From the NCBI GenBank assembly GCA_902496295.1, contig CABVAF010000002.1:124001-188000 (forward strand): DNA of 64,000 nt, given 5' to 3'. Made by a program: the position numbers and the translations under genes. Below the pieces are notes generated by a model that was not told the DNA's origin, did not search any database, and saw only the letters and a list, made by a program, of their open reading frames with translations. The stretch is from an uncultured Clostridium sp. GTDB lineage: Bacteria; Bacillota; Clostridia; TANB77; CAG-508. Shown piece by piece: positions 1-9,035 of the stretch; position 1 is the first letter of the stretch, and every line of letters begins with the position of its first letter.

Positions 1-1
1 T

Positions 2-1075
2 GGAATTCCTGGTATAAGAGATGGAATTTCTAAGAAAATTGTAGGTACATCTAGTAGCACTTCAAGTACTTCTACAACTACACCTATTCTAAATACACAA
101 CAAATTTCTTTAGAAAACTACTCTGGTACAGCAGTAGCTGCTGCAAATAAAGTTCTACCTTCTATAGTCGGAATAAAAATAGAATTTGCTGTTAATTCTG
201 TATTTAATCGTGGAACAAGTGTTGCTTCTGCTGAAGGTTCTGGAATTATTATTAGTGAAGATGGATATATTTTAACAAATAACCATGTAGTAAATTCTTC
301 TTCAACTTCTTCATTCTATGAAGTAGAAGAAGCAAGCAAGGTTACTGTAAAATTATATAATGACGATACAGAATACGAAGCTAAAATTATTGGAACAGAT
401 GAGCAAACAGATTTAGCTGTTATAAAAATAGATAAAACTGGTTTAACAGCTGCTGAGCTTGGAGATTCTGATGGCGTACAAGTTGGAGAATTTGCAATGG
501 CAATTGGAAATCCTTTAGGCTTAAGTAGTAGTGTTACATCAGGTATAATAAGTGCTGTAAACAGAGAAGTTACAGATGAAGATGGAAACACTTATGTAGC
601 ACTTCAAACAGATGCTTCCATAAATTCTGGTAACAGCGGTGGTGCATTAGTTAATAGCCAAGGTCAAGTAATAGGTGTTAATACTTTAAAATTGTCTGGA
701 ACAGGTGTTGAAGGCGTTGGATTTGCAATTCCTATTAATTCAACTAAAGACATAACAGACCAATTAATTAAATATAATAAAGTAAAAAGACCTTATATAG
801 GAATTGGTGGAATTGAATTAGATGAGCAAACAGCAAAAGCTAACAACTTAGTTGTAGGTATATATGTAAAACAACTTGAAGATTTCTCTGCTGCTGAAAA
901 AGGTGGAGTCAAAGTTGGAGATGTTATTACAGAAGTAGATGGACAAAAAGTTACAACAATGGATGAAGTAAACGAAATTAAAAACAAGAAAAATATTGGA
1001 GATACAATTACTTTAAAAGTATATCGTAATGGAAAATATACAGATTTAACTATAACACTTCAAGAACAACCTTAG
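2..1075 (+). CDS. htrA: HtrA/DegP-type trypsin-like serine protease with PDZ domain (5' partial)
   Basis: Envelope quality-control serine protease; 357 codons are visible and the frame is open to the window edge, so the N-terminus (probably a membrane anchor) is missing. The catalytic triad is readable: His in TNNHVV (about base 285), Asp in TDLAVIKI (about 415) and Ser in NSGNSGGAL (about 640). A PDZ domain follows (IGGIELDEQ through the GVKVGDVITEVDG loop, about 800-1050). A Ser/Thr-rich linker precedes the protease domain, as in membrane-anchored Firmicute HtrA proteins. The ATG at 497 lies inside the protease domain and is not the start. A strong terminator follows directly. The family assignment is secure; substrate and regulation are unknown. 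Confidence 0.95.
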   Translation, partial: GIPGIRDGISKKIVGTSSSTSSTSTTTPILNTQQISLENYSGTAVAAANKVLPSIVGIKIEFAVNSVFNRGTSVASAEGSGIIISEDGYILTNNHVVNSSSTSSFYEVEEASKVTVKLYNDDTEYEAKIIGTDEQTDLAVIKIDKTGLTAAELGDSDGVQVGEFAMAIGNPLGLSSSVTSGIISAVNREVTDEDGNTYVALQTDASINSGNSGGALVNSQGQVIGVNTLKLSGTGVEGVGFAIPINSTKDITDQLIKYNKVKRPYIGIGGIELDEQTAKANNLVVGIYVKQLEDFSAAEKGGVKVGDVITEVDGQKVTTMDEVNEIKNKKNIGDTITLKVYRNGKYTDLTITLQEQP

Positions 1076-1078
1076 TTT

Positions 1079-1115
1079 AAAAAACAACCTATTATATATA
1101 ATAGGTTGTTTTTTT
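1079..1115 (+). terminator. Rho-independent terminator of htrA
   Basis: A 13-bp perfect inverted repeat (1083-1095 with 1098-1110) begins a few bases after the htrA stop and runs into seven T residues. Confidence 0.9.
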
Positions 1116-1212
1116 AAATTATTTTAACATTATTAAATATTCTTAATAAAATCTTTCACTTTTCTTTTCATACAAATCACATTTAGTTCACAAAATGGAC
1201 AAACTTGTTAGC

Positions 1213-1323
1213 TATAATATAACCATAGTTGATAAATAAGTTACTCCGTTATCAACTAAAAAAGAAGAACATCCCCTTTTATTTTCGAAAGACCTTCTCG
1301 TACGCTTGAGAAGGTCTTTTTTT
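1213..1323 (+). ncRNA. Candidate small RNA (two hairpins, no ORF)
   Basis: A consensus -10 box (TATAAT, 1213-1218) lies in the gap between htrA and the convergent M23 gene. It is followed by a perfect 10-bp hairpin (1226-1235 with 1249-1258, 13-nt loop), an unpaired purine-rich then CCCC-containing stretch, and an intrinsic terminator (1288-1323). The -35 region is poor. The predicted transcript is about 100 nt and contains no ORF with a Shine-Dalgarno sequence. This is inferred from architecture only; I do not recognise the family. Alternatively the second terminator only insulates the convergent genes. Confidence 0.4.
1288..1323 (+). terminator. Intrinsic terminator (12-bp stem)
   Basis: The arm AAAGACCTTCTC pairs perfectly with GAGAAGGTCTTT across an 8-nt loop and is followed by a T run on the + strand. 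It ends the candidate small RNA and faces the 3' end of the M23 gene. Confidence 0.85.
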
Positions 1324-1348
1324 CTTACTTAAATTTTTTTATTTAGTT

Positions 1349-2278
1349 CTATTTATATAAATAATTTTGAGGGTTTACACATTGACCATTTATTTGAATT
1401 TCAAAGTGTAAGTGGTTACCTGTAGAGTTACCTGTTGAACCCACTGCTGCAATTACATCTCCTGCTTCTACTTGTTCACCAGCTTTAACATATAACTTAC
1501 TACAGTGTCCGTAATAAATAACAACACCATTACCACTATCTATCTTAACTAAGTTACCATAGCTTCCTTGGTATCCAGACCATATAACTTTGCCGGAAGC
1601 AGCTGCCTTAATTGGAGTTCCTGCTGATGCTGCTATATCTAAACCTCTGTGGGCATAACTTCTTATAGATTCTCTGTTACCAAATCTTGATGTTATTACA
1701 CCTGATACTGGTTTAACTGCTAAATATATACCATTTACAGTTTGTTCTTTTTTCCTTTGCTCTTCCTCTTCTTTTTCAATCTGCTCTTCTATGGCGTCTG
1801 TAATTTCATTTCTAGCTGTTTTTACGCTTACAGCTTGATATTCCTCGTTGTTTATTGAATATACTTTTTGTATTCCAACTTTTCTTTCTTCACCATATTT
1901 TTCTTCCATTTCGTCTACTAATTTTTCAGCATCTTCTAATTTTTCTAAAACTGTTTCTTGCTCGTTATCCAATGTAACAGCATATCTTACATAAGTTCTT
2001 GTCGCATCATTATCTAATTTTGCTATAATTTCGTCCTCATTTGTCTCTTCTGACTTACTTAAAAAAGTTAATTTATATTGAGGTTCTTCTGCAAGTTCCA
2101 CAGATTCTAAAGTTCCATCTTCTGTTTTTAATACTTCATTTTGTATTTTTTCTTCAAATGCTTTTCTATTCTTTATATATCCTATTTCTTCTCCAGAAAT
2201 AGAAACCTCGACTGCTATATTAAATTTAAATAAAATAATTGTAATAATTATAAACAAAGCTATTCCTACTATGCTCAT
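1349..2278 (-). CDS. Membrane-anchored M23 family peptidoglycan endopeptidase
   Basis: Zinc metallopeptidase (lysostaphin/LytM class) cutting peptidoglycan cross-links outside the membrane. An N-terminal hydrophobic segment (residues 3-17) is followed by about 180 residues of charged, partly coiled-coil sequence with an E/K-rich stretch, then the M23 domain. Zinc and catalytic motifs are present: HRGLD (HxxxD type), YYGHC and the HLH of GNHLHFEI. The listed ATG lies next to the hydrophobic helix with no basic N-terminus and only a weak AGAAGG. In frame upstream 18 sense codons extend to an ATT at 2332, five bases after AAGGAG, and would add a Lys-rich N-terminus; a TTG two bases further on is in another frame. 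The start is therefore uncertain (non-canonical ATT, or an indel in the A-rich stretch). Confidence 0.88.
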   Translation of the reverse strand: MSIVGIALFIIITIILFKFNIAVEVSISGEEIGYIKNRKAFEEKIQNEVLKTEDGTLESVELAEEPQYKLTFLSKSEETNEDEIIAKLDNDATRTYVRYAVTLDNEQETVLEKLEDAEKLVDEMEEKYGEERKVGIQKVYSINNEEYQAVSVKTARNEITDAIEEQIEKEEEEQRKKEQTVNGIYLAVKPVSGVITSRFGNRESIRSYAHRGLDIAASAGTPIKAAASGKVIWSGYQGSYGNLVKIDSGNGVVIYYGHCSKLYVKAGEQVEAGDVIAAVGSTGNSTGNHLHFEIQINGQCVNPQNYLYK

Positions 2279-2635
2279 AAGTTTTAAACCTTCTTTTGTG
2301 TAGTATTTTATTTGCTTGTTTAAAATACAAATTCACACTCCTTTTTATGAACGCGACAATAACTATTATACCATATATTCTAAACAATTTCAAATATACT
2401 ATACTCTTGATTTTACATTTTGAGCAAATATTAGCTTTTTTGCCATTTCTCGATTTTAATTTATCATATGAATTGCTCCGCTTTTCTCTATTTTTCTCCG
2501 TTTTTCTTGGTTTTTCATTGCTTGACTTATAGAAAAAATAGACATTTTTTCTATAAAATGCCTATTTTTCAATATTTATATTTTCATAACTATATAATTC
2601 ATAACTTTGTTTATTGTTATATATTGTTAATATAT
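2279..2635. other. Gap between the M23 gene and smc
   Basis: The part up to about 2343 probably belongs to the M23 start region (AAGGAG at 2338-2343 read leftward). The rest is AT-rich and holds the smc terminator-like hairpin at 2534-2569. A + strand ORF at 2296-2532 has no ribosome binding site and low-complexity hydrophobic translation, so it was not accepted. Confidence 0.6.
2534..2569 (-). terminator. Terminator-like hairpin downstream of smc
   Basis: AAAAATAG and a CATTTT block pair with AAAATG and CTATTTTT around one internal mismatch, giving a T-rich hairpin about 70 nt past the smc stop. The stem has few GC pairs, so strength is uncertain. Confidence 0.5.
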
Positions 2636-5600
2636 TTATTGTAACTTCATAGAAAGTAATTTACTTATTCCGTTTTCTTCCATTGTAATTCCATAAACAC
2701 TATCTGCGGCTTCCATAGTACCTTTTCTATGTGTTATTACCAAAAATTGAGTAGTTTTACTAAATTTTTTCAAATATTCAGCATACCTATATACATTTAC
2801 ATCATCTAAAGCAGCCTCTATTTCGTCTAAAATACAGAATGGTGCTGGATTTATTTTAAGTATTGCAAATAAAAGTGCAATTGCTGTAAATGCTCTTTCT
2901 CCACCAGATAGAAGTAGCATGTTTTGAAGTTTCTTTCCTGTTGGTTGTACTTGTATGTCTATTCCACATTCTAGTATATTGTTTTCATCTTCTAGTATAA
3001 GCTCTGCTTTTCCTCCTCCAAATAGCTCTATAAATACCTCATTGAAGTTTTTGTTTATAATTTCAAATTTTTCTTTAAATTGTTTCTTCATAGTATCAGT
3101 CATGTCTGAAATTACTTTTCTTAACTTAGCCATTGTGTCTTCTAAATCTAGTCTTTGCTCATTCATAAATTCATATCTATCTTTTAGTTTCTTATATTCT
3201 TCTATAGAATCTATGTTTATGCTTCCTAAATCTTTTATACTATTTCTAATTTCGTTTACTTGCTTTTGCGTTTGGGCTACATTTTCTGGAATTTTATAGT
3301 CTTTAGCTGTATTTGGTGTTATTTCGTATTCATTCCAAAGCTCATCAGTATAACTTTGTATTTCTTCTTCTACTTTAGTTTTCTTTATATCTATTTTTAC
3401 AAGTTGTTCTTTTAATCCATCTATTACACTAAATTGATTTTCTATATCTTTTTCAACTTTATTTAATTTATCATTTTGATCTACTCTTTCATTCTTTAGT
3501 TTTTCTATGTCTCTAGAGCTATTTGCTATCTCTCTTTTTATTTCTTCTATTTGCTTTTCTAAATCTTCTATTTGCTTATTTAAAGCTTCCGTTTCTTTTA
3601 TTGTACTTTCAATAGTATCTTGTTTATTATTTATACTTGCCCTGCTGTTTTCTATGTCATTTTCAATTCTTTCAACAAGTTCGTCTATTGAATTTTTACT
3701 CTCATCAAAAGAGGATACAGAAATTTTTAAGTTTGTAATATCAAAATTTAAATCGTCTATATATTTTTGGTTATCTTTATTAAGCTCTGCAAATTCTTTT
3801 ATTACAACATTTAGTTCTTCTATTTCCTTGCTTAAAGACTCTATTTCTTGTTCTTTTTCTTCTTTTAAAGCTATACTGTTTTTCTTTTGATTTTCTATAG
3901 AAACTTTTTCATCTTTTAATTTATTTAATCTTTCTTCTAACTTTGTTATTTCGCCTTCTATAGACAGCATTTTTTGTTTCTCAGTTGCATATACAACCTC
4001 TGTATCTTGCAATTCTTTTTCTAATTTTGCAGTTTCTTCTATAACATCTGCAATTGAGGCAGAATATTTTTCTTTTTCTTCTGCTTTTGATTTTATTTGT
4101 TTTTGTAAATTTTCTATTTGCTTTGCAAGTTCTTCTATTTCTCTACTTCTTCCTAATATATTTACAGTTTTTTGTGCTATAGAACCACCTGTAATTGCAC
4201 CAGAAGAATTTATTATATCCCCTTTTACAGTAACTACTCTAAATGTGTAATTGTTTAATTTAGAAAGTGCAATACCTGTGTCCATATTATCTACAATAAC
4301 AGTTCTTCCTAACAAGCTATATACTATTTGCTCATATTTTTTATCATATTTAACCAAATCTGATGCAATTCCTATAACTCCGCTTACTCCATTTGTTACA
4401 ACTTTATCTATTTTCTTACCTTTAACAGATGTTATAGGTAAAAAAGAAGCTCTTCCTAAATTATTTTCACGTAGATGTTTAACCAATTTTTTTGCATCAT
4501 CTTCTGTCTGTGTAACAATATTTTGCAAAGCTTGTCCTAATGCCATTTCTATTGCTACTTCGTAATCTTTTGGCACATTTATTAAATTAGCTAAAATTCC
4601 ATGCATTCCTTTTTTAAGTTCTGCATTTTTTTCACAGTCTAATAAAAGAGACCTTACACTTTTTATATATCCTTCTTTTTCTTTCTCAGTTTCAATTAAG
4701 AATTTATGTCTAGAATCTTTCATTCTTACTTCATATGATAATCTATTAATTTCGTCGTCAAAATCTTTTACTTTTTGCATAGCAGTTTCTTTTTGATTAA
4801 TCATATTTTGTAAATTATCGTTTGAGCTATTTCTCTTATTTTCCAACTCATAAAATCCTTGTGATAACTGTTGTTTTTCATCTCTTTTAAAGTCAAGCTC
4901 TGATATAGTATCTTGAATTTCTAAATTAACTGTTTTTTCTCTTTTTTCTAAGTTTTCATAGTTTTGTTTTTCTACATTAATATCTGATGTAAGCTCATAT
5001 CTTTTGTCTGTATTAGCTTCAACAATTTGTTTTTTTCCCTCAATTTCTTTTTCCTTCTCTGTTAACTTTCCACTTAATTCAGCAAGTTCTTTCTCTTTTT
5101 CTTCTAATTCTTTTACATATCTTTCTTTGTTTGTATTTAAGTTTTCCTTTTTATCTAGTTTTTGCTTTTTCTCCTCTTCTAATTCAGCAATCTTAGCTTT
5201 AGCAGTTTCTATTTCTTTTTCTAATCTCTCGTTATTTATTTTATTATTTTGTATTCTTTCTTTTGAAATTCCTATTTCTGAATTAATTTTCTCTATTTTA
5301 TTGCTACTTTCAAAACCTATATTTTGCTTTTCTTCAATAGTTTGTATAATCTCGTCTATTCTTTGTTTTATAGCTGCCTTTTCACTTTGGAAACTTTCCA
5401 TTTTTAAGTTTTCGCTACTGTTTTGCTCATTTAAAATCTCTACATCTTTAATTATTTGTTCTAATTTCTCTTTATCCACATTAATATTGTGTATAAATAA
5501 ACCTACTTCTATAGATTTTAGTTCTTCTCTTAAGTCTAAATATTTTCTAGCTTTTTCGGCTTGTTCTCTTAAAGGATCTATACTACTTTCAATTTCAGAA

Positions 5601-6184
5601 AGAATGTCATTTATTCTTAATAAATTTAATTTTGTTTGTTCTAATTTTTTCTCAGAATCTTGCTTTCTTACTCTATATTTTACAATTCCGGCAGCTTCCT
5701 CAAATATATGGCGCCTATCTTCAGATTTATTACTTAAAATTTCGTCTATTTTTCCTTGTCCAATTATACTGTATCCATCTTTACCAATTCCTGTGTCCAT
5801 AAATAATTCTACAATATCTTTTAATCTACAAGGAGTTTTGTTAATAAAATATCCGGTTTCACCGCTTCTATATATTTTTCTAGTTACGGTAACTTCTGTA
5901 TATTCAATAGGAAGTTTGCCATCTGAGTTATCTATCACAATTGAAACTTCTGCAAAACCTAATGATTTTCTAGCTTGTGTTCCAGCAAAAATTACATCCT
6001 CAGATTTTGCTCCTCTTAAAGACTTCATACTTTGCTCTCCAAGCACCCATCTTATAGCATCTGAAATGTTACTTTTTCCAGAACCATTTGGTCCTATAAC
6101 CGTTGTTATTCCTGGTTTAAATTCTAATACTGTTCTATCTGCAAATGATTTAAAACCTTGTAATTCCATTCTTTTTAAATACAT
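2636..6184 (-). CDS. smc: Chromosome segregation ATPase SMC
   Basis: Full-length SMC (1182 aa, normal for the bacterial family), core of the SMC-ScpAB complex that organises and segregates the nucleoid. The N-terminal ATPase half has Walker A GPNGSGKSN (residues 31-39). Two long coiled coils flank a hinge around residues 500-680, with glycine-rich GRASFLP and GAITGGS segments. The C-terminal half carries the ABC signature LLSGGERA and Walker B FCILDEIEAALDD. An AGGTGA ribosome binding site lies 5 nt before the ATG. Neither scpA/scpB nor the commonly adjacent rnc/ftsY is next to it; the gene appears to be a single unit. Confidence 0.98.
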   Translation of the reverse strand: MYLKRMELQGFKSFADRTVLEFKPGITTVIGPNGSGKSNISDAIRWVLGEQSMKSLRGAKSEDVIFAGTQARKSLGFAEVSIVIDNSDGKLPIEYTEVTVTRKIYRSGETGYFINKTPCRLKDIVELFMDTGIGKDGYSIIGQGKIDEILSNKSEDRRHIFEEAAGIVKYRVRKQDSEKKLEQTKLNLLRINDILSEIESSIDPLREQAEKARKYLDLREELKSIEVGLFIHNINVDKEKLEQIIKDVEILNEQNSSENLKMESFQSEKAAIKQRIDEIIQTIEEKQNIGFESSNKIEKINSEIGISKERIQNNKINNERLEKEIETAKAKIAELEEEKKQKLDKKENLNTNKERYVKELEEKEKELAELSGKLTEKEKEIEGKKQIVEANTDKRYELTSDINVEKQNYENLEKREKTVNLEIQDTISELDFKRDEKQQLSQGFYELENKRNSSNDNLQNMINQKETAMQKVKDFDDEINRLSYEVRMKDSRHKFLIETEKEKEGYIKSVRSLLLDCEKNAELKKGMHGILANLINVPKDYEVAIEMALGQALQNIVTQTEDDAKKLVKHLRENNLGRASFLPITSVKGKKIDKVVTNGVSGVIGIASDLVKYDKKYEQIVYSLLGRTVIVDNMDTGIALSKLNNYTFRVVTVKGDIINSSGAITGGSIAQKTVNILGRSREIEELAKQIENLQKQIKSKAEEKEKYSASIADVIEETAKLEKELQDTEVVYATEKQKMLSIEGEITKLEERLNKLKDEKVSIENQKKNSIALKEEKEQEIESLSKEIEELNVVIKEFAELNKDNQKYIDDLNFDITNLKISVSSFDESKNSIDELVERIENDIENSRASINNKQDTIESTIKETEALNKQIEDLEKQIEEIKREIANSSRDIEKLKNERVDQNDKLNKVEKDIENQFSVIDGLKEQLVKIDIKKTKVEEEIQSYTDELWNEYEITPNTAKDYKIPENVAQTQKQVNEIRNSIKDLGSINIDSIEEYKKLKDRYEFMNEQRLDLEDTMAKLRKVISDMTDTMKKQFKEKFEIINKNFNEVFIELFGGGKAELILEDENNILECGIDIQVQPTGKKLQNMLLLSGGERAFTAIALLFAILKINPAPFCILDEIEAALDDVNVYRYAEYLKKFSKTTQFLVITHRKGTMEAADSVYGITMEENGISKLLSMKLQ

Positions 6185-6303
6185 CTATTTCACCTATTCT
6201 TTCGATTGTTAACTTTTTATTTATAACTAAATTTACTAAATACCTTAAATTTATAATTTCTGTCACAAATATTTTATATTTAAGTTCATATAAAAGTATA
6301 ATT

Positions 6304-7632
6304 TTAGAATAATCTTTCTATTATGTCGTTACACTTATTTATAATTTCTTGTACATTTATATTTTTAATCTTCCTGTTTTCCATTAGTATGTTGCCTTTT
6401 ACTATTGTTGTGTCCACATTTTTTCCACTTGTGTTGTAAACTAAATTTGCTATTTTGTTTAAATTAGGCACCATTGTAATATTATCTAAATTTTCTTCTA
6501 TATTTACTAAAATTATATCTGCATCTTTGCCTTCTTCAATTGAACCTACTCTATCTTCCATTTGCAATGCTTTAGCTCCATTTATAGTTGCCATTTTTGT
6601 TACATCTTTTGCATTTATTCTATCCTCATTTTCATGTATTCCACCTTGAATCAAACATGCCACTCTCATTGCCTCAAACATATCTAAGTTACTTCCAGAG
6701 CCTTGTCCGTCTGTACCTAAGCATACATTTATTCCATTTTGTAAGTATTTAGTTGTATCTGCTATTTTGCAACCTAACCTCATATTAGAAACAGGATTAT
6801 GCACAATTGCTATATCCATATTTTTTAATACTTCTAAATCGCTATCACTTATTTTAACACCATGTGCCAAAATTGTATGAATGTCTTTAAAATACTTTTG
6901 TAATACATCTATTGCTTTTATTCCATGTTTATTTTTTATATCCTCAATTTCGTCTATGCTCTCTAAAAAGTGAATATGTACAGGTAAATTGTACTTTTTA
7001 GAAAGCTTACTACTTTTCTCTAAAGCTTTATCTGAACAAGTATACATACTATGTGGAGAAACTGTGTATGAAATTAAATTATTTTCTTTATTTCTAGTTT
7101 CATATAATTTTTCAAATTCTTTTACTCTTTGATTAAGCCCTTCTTCTCCATCTGAGTCCATTAGAACTCTTGTAAGTACAGTTCTTACTTTTGCATCTTC
7201 TGCTGCTTTTCTAATTGCATTAGAAATAAAATAGTGGTCATTTACACAGGTTGTCCCTGTTGAAATCATTTCTATATATGAAAGCATACTTGCATAATAA
7301 ACATCTTCTTCTGTTAACTTATCTTCTACAGGCCATATTTTATCTTTAAGCCAGTCATATAATTTACAACCTTCTGTTGTCTCTCTAAATATACTCATTG
7401 GTATGTGTGCATGAACATTAATTAATCCTGGCATTACAATTTTATTTGTTGCATCTATAATGTGCATATTGTTTTCATTAATTTTGTACTCATTATATAC
7501 ACTTTCTTTTTCTTCGTTAGAAAATATTTTTTCTATCTTACCATTTTTTATATAAACATTTAAATTTTTAACTATTACATCGTTATTTTCAAATAATAAT
7601 ACATTTCCGTTTTTTATTAAGACTTCTTCCAT
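6304..7632 (-). CDS. mtaD: Amidohydrolase, MTA/S-adenosylhomocysteine deaminase family
   Basis: 442-aa metal-dependent amidohydrolase, probably a cytosolic 5'-methylthioadenosine/S-adenosylhomocysteine (or related adenosine) deaminase. Metal ligands are in order: HxH in NVHAHIP (about residue 68), His in HIHFLES, His in LAHGVK and Asp in LGTDGQ. The FRETTEGC and GTTCVNDHY segments and the NPVSNMRLGCK stretch are typical of the MtaD/SsnA group; exact substrate cannot be told from sequence. The start is fixed by AAAGGAGG 6 nt upstream of the ATG. It lies about 100 bp downstream of the variable lectin gene on the same strand, with a hairpin between. Confidence 0.88.
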   Translation of the reverse strand: MEEVLIKNGNVLLFENNDVIVKNLNVYIKNGKIEKIFSNEEKESVYNEYKINENNMHIIDATNKIVMPGLINVHAHIPMSIFRETTEGCKLYDWLKDKIWPVEDKLTEEDVYYASMLSYIEMISTGTTCVNDHYFISNAIRKAAEDAKVRTVLTRVLMDSDGEEGLNQRVKEFEKLYETRNKENNLISYTVSPHSMYTCSDKALEKSSKLSKKYNLPVHIHFLESIDEIEDIKNKHGIKAIDVLQKYFKDIHTILAHGVKISDSDLEVLKNMDIAIVHNPVSNMRLGCKIADTTKYLQNGINVCLGTDGQGSGSNLDMFEAMRVACLIQGGIHENEDRINAKDVTKMATINGAKALQMEDRVGSIEEGKDADIILVNIEENLDNITMVPNLNKIANLVYNTSGKNVDTTIVKGNILMENRKIKNINVQEIINKCNDIIERLF

Positions 7633-7727
7633 GTAGAGCCTCCTTTACTTATAAAATAATACTATAAAAAAGTAAAAAAAGCAATGTAAAACTTCGCTAT
7701 TTCGGCAATTAAAAAAAGCATAATAAA

Positions 7728-7749
7728 GACGCCCTCTCGGGCGCCTGTC
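7728..7749 (-). terminator. GC-rich hairpin after the variable lectin gene
   Basis: On the minus strand CGCCC pairs with GGGCG around a GAGA tetraloop (core 5 bp, extended after a mismatch), about 30 nt beyond the stop of the lectin gene, followed by TCTTTATT and a later T run. It can act as a terminator. DGR targets can also carry a short-loop hairpin downstream of the VR, but here the distance is rather long. Confidence 0.5.
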
Positions 7750-7775
7750 AAAGCATAGTCACATTTTGTACAGAG

Positions 7776-9035
7776 CTACATATATAAAACTGTACGGGAA
7801 CCATAGTATATGTTGCTACTCGTCGGAACGCTACCACCACGACTAGAAGCCGGATTGCTACTGCCATTGCTGCTGAAGACACCTCCGCGAACGCTTCGGT
7901 CATTTGTATTGCTCGATTCAATTGTCCAATCCCATACATTTCCTGTCATATCATATATATTATTTACTGCATATGCATCATTTGAACCTGTTGGTATTGA
8001 TACATTTCCATTTGTACCATAATAATTTCCTTTTCCCGTACTATCATAAGTATAAGTTTTCTTTTCTTCATCTCCACTATTATACATCCATCTCATTACT
8101 GCATCCCATTGACTTCCCCATATCATTGATGTTGTTACATTACTATTCACAGCTATTCCTTTTGCTTTTTTATACTGTGTATACCATGTTTGACTTGCTA
8201 TATCTGTATTATTCTTTGTAACTGTTGCTTCTGTTTGAGACAAATTTCCAGTTTCATATCTTCCTATATAGAAACCACCATACTTCTCTACGCTCTCTAT
8301 CATACTATTAAACTCTTTCCCTAATTGCGCTTTAAAACTATCTGCTGTTGCACTTGCATCTAATCCTGCTTGTTGCAAATTTGTACTTACTGCATCATAT
8401 TGATTATTATAAGTTACTACATCTGGTTCACGACAACTACCACTTCCAGATATATTCGTTATAGACATTACTCCATTTTGTTCTGTCCAATTAAGTGGTG
8501 TTATTCCAGTTGAAACGAAACTATATAATTTTCCCCATTTCTTACCGTCTACATCTGTTCCATACATCTCACTTGGATTTGCTACTGGCACCCATACAAA
8601 TTGATTTCTTGTTGTTTGTGCAGTATCTTTATTAGTATCGTTTACCTCTTCTTCTCCTTCATATATTACAAATCCATCTACTACTGTATTTTCTGTTGCC
8701 ACACTTGATGCAGTATAACCTATTGGCACCGGCACTACTACTCCATCTGCACTTGTTACTTTATCAACCTTGCCTAAATCCCAATTTGCTGTTGGGTCTT
8801 CTGGCTCTTCTGATGTACTTCCTCCACCTATTCCATTTACCATATTACTCATATATTCTGTTACTTTATTCATTTCTTCTTGCCCATTTATTGTAGCCTG
8901 ATTCGTTTTCTCTGCTGCTTCTCTTGCTTTTGCTATTATTCCATTATCACTAAATACTAAGCTTATTGTTATTCCTGCTAAGATTAACAAAACTACAATA
9001 GTCACAACTAACGCAATTAGAGTTATTCCGCACAT
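7776..9035 (-). CDS. Prepilin-like surface protein with FGE/C-type-lectin fold; probable DGR variable protein
   Basis: 419 residues from the in-frame ATG. N-terminus: GITLIALVVTI followed by a hydrophobic helix, the class III (type IV pilin) signal, then a coiled stretch and acidic linker to about residue 95. The rest is a formylglycine-generating-enzyme/sulfatase-modifying C-type-lectin domain (FVWVPVANP, GGFYIGRYE, YDMTGNVWDWT). The last ~45 codons are unusual: many NNC codons (AGC, GGC, GTC, TTC, TAC) in a genome that prefers T/A endings, and Ser/Asn/Tyr/Val/Gly-rich sequence after VRGG, ending in the constant GSRTVLYM. This is what adenine mutagenesis of AAC codons produces in DGR targets. 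No good ribosome binding site precedes this ATG; the proper start seems to be at 9096 in another frame. Confidence 0.85.
   Translation of the reverse strand: MCGITLIALVVTIVVLLILAGITISLVFSDNGIIAKAREAAEKTNQATINGQEEMNKVTEYMSNMVNGIGGGSTSEEPEDPTANWDLGKVDKVTSADGVVVPVPIGYTASSVATENTVVDGFVIYEGEEEVNDTNKDTAQTTRNQFVWVPVANPSEMYGTDVDGKKWGKLYSFVSTGITPLNWTEQNGVMSITNISGSGSCREPDVVTYNNQYDAVSTNLQQAGLDASATADSFKAQLGKEFNSMIESVEKYGGFYIGRYETGNLSQTEATVTKNNTDIASQTWYTQYKKAKGIAVNSNVTTSMIWGSQWDAVMRWMYNSGDEEKKTYTYDSTGKGNYYGTNGNVSIPTGSNDAYAVNNIYDMTGNVWDWTIESSNTNDRSVRGGVFSSNGSSNPASSRGGSVPTSSNIYYGSRTVLYM
7778..7915 (-). repeat. Candidate DGR variable repeat (VR1)
   Basis: Within the last codons of the lectin gene at least 10 codons are NNC or NNT forms derivable from AAC/AAT (AGC, AGT, GGC, GTC, GTT, TAC, AAC). 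They are interspersed with constant Gly, Pro and Arg codons and followed by an invariant-looking 3' end (GGTTCCCGTACAG) that would be the IMH. Boundaries are approximate, since no template repeat is in the window to align with. Confidence 0.65.

Noticed and set aside
2296..2532. 78-codon + strand ORF
   Set aside because: No ribosome binding site, low-complexity hydrophobic translation, and it overlaps the probable start region of the M23 gene.
5004..6212. 402-codon ORF antisense to smc
   Set aside because: It is a shadow of the smc coding frame: hydrophobic Ser/Phe-rich translation, no ribosome binding site, and smc motifs lie intact on the other strand.
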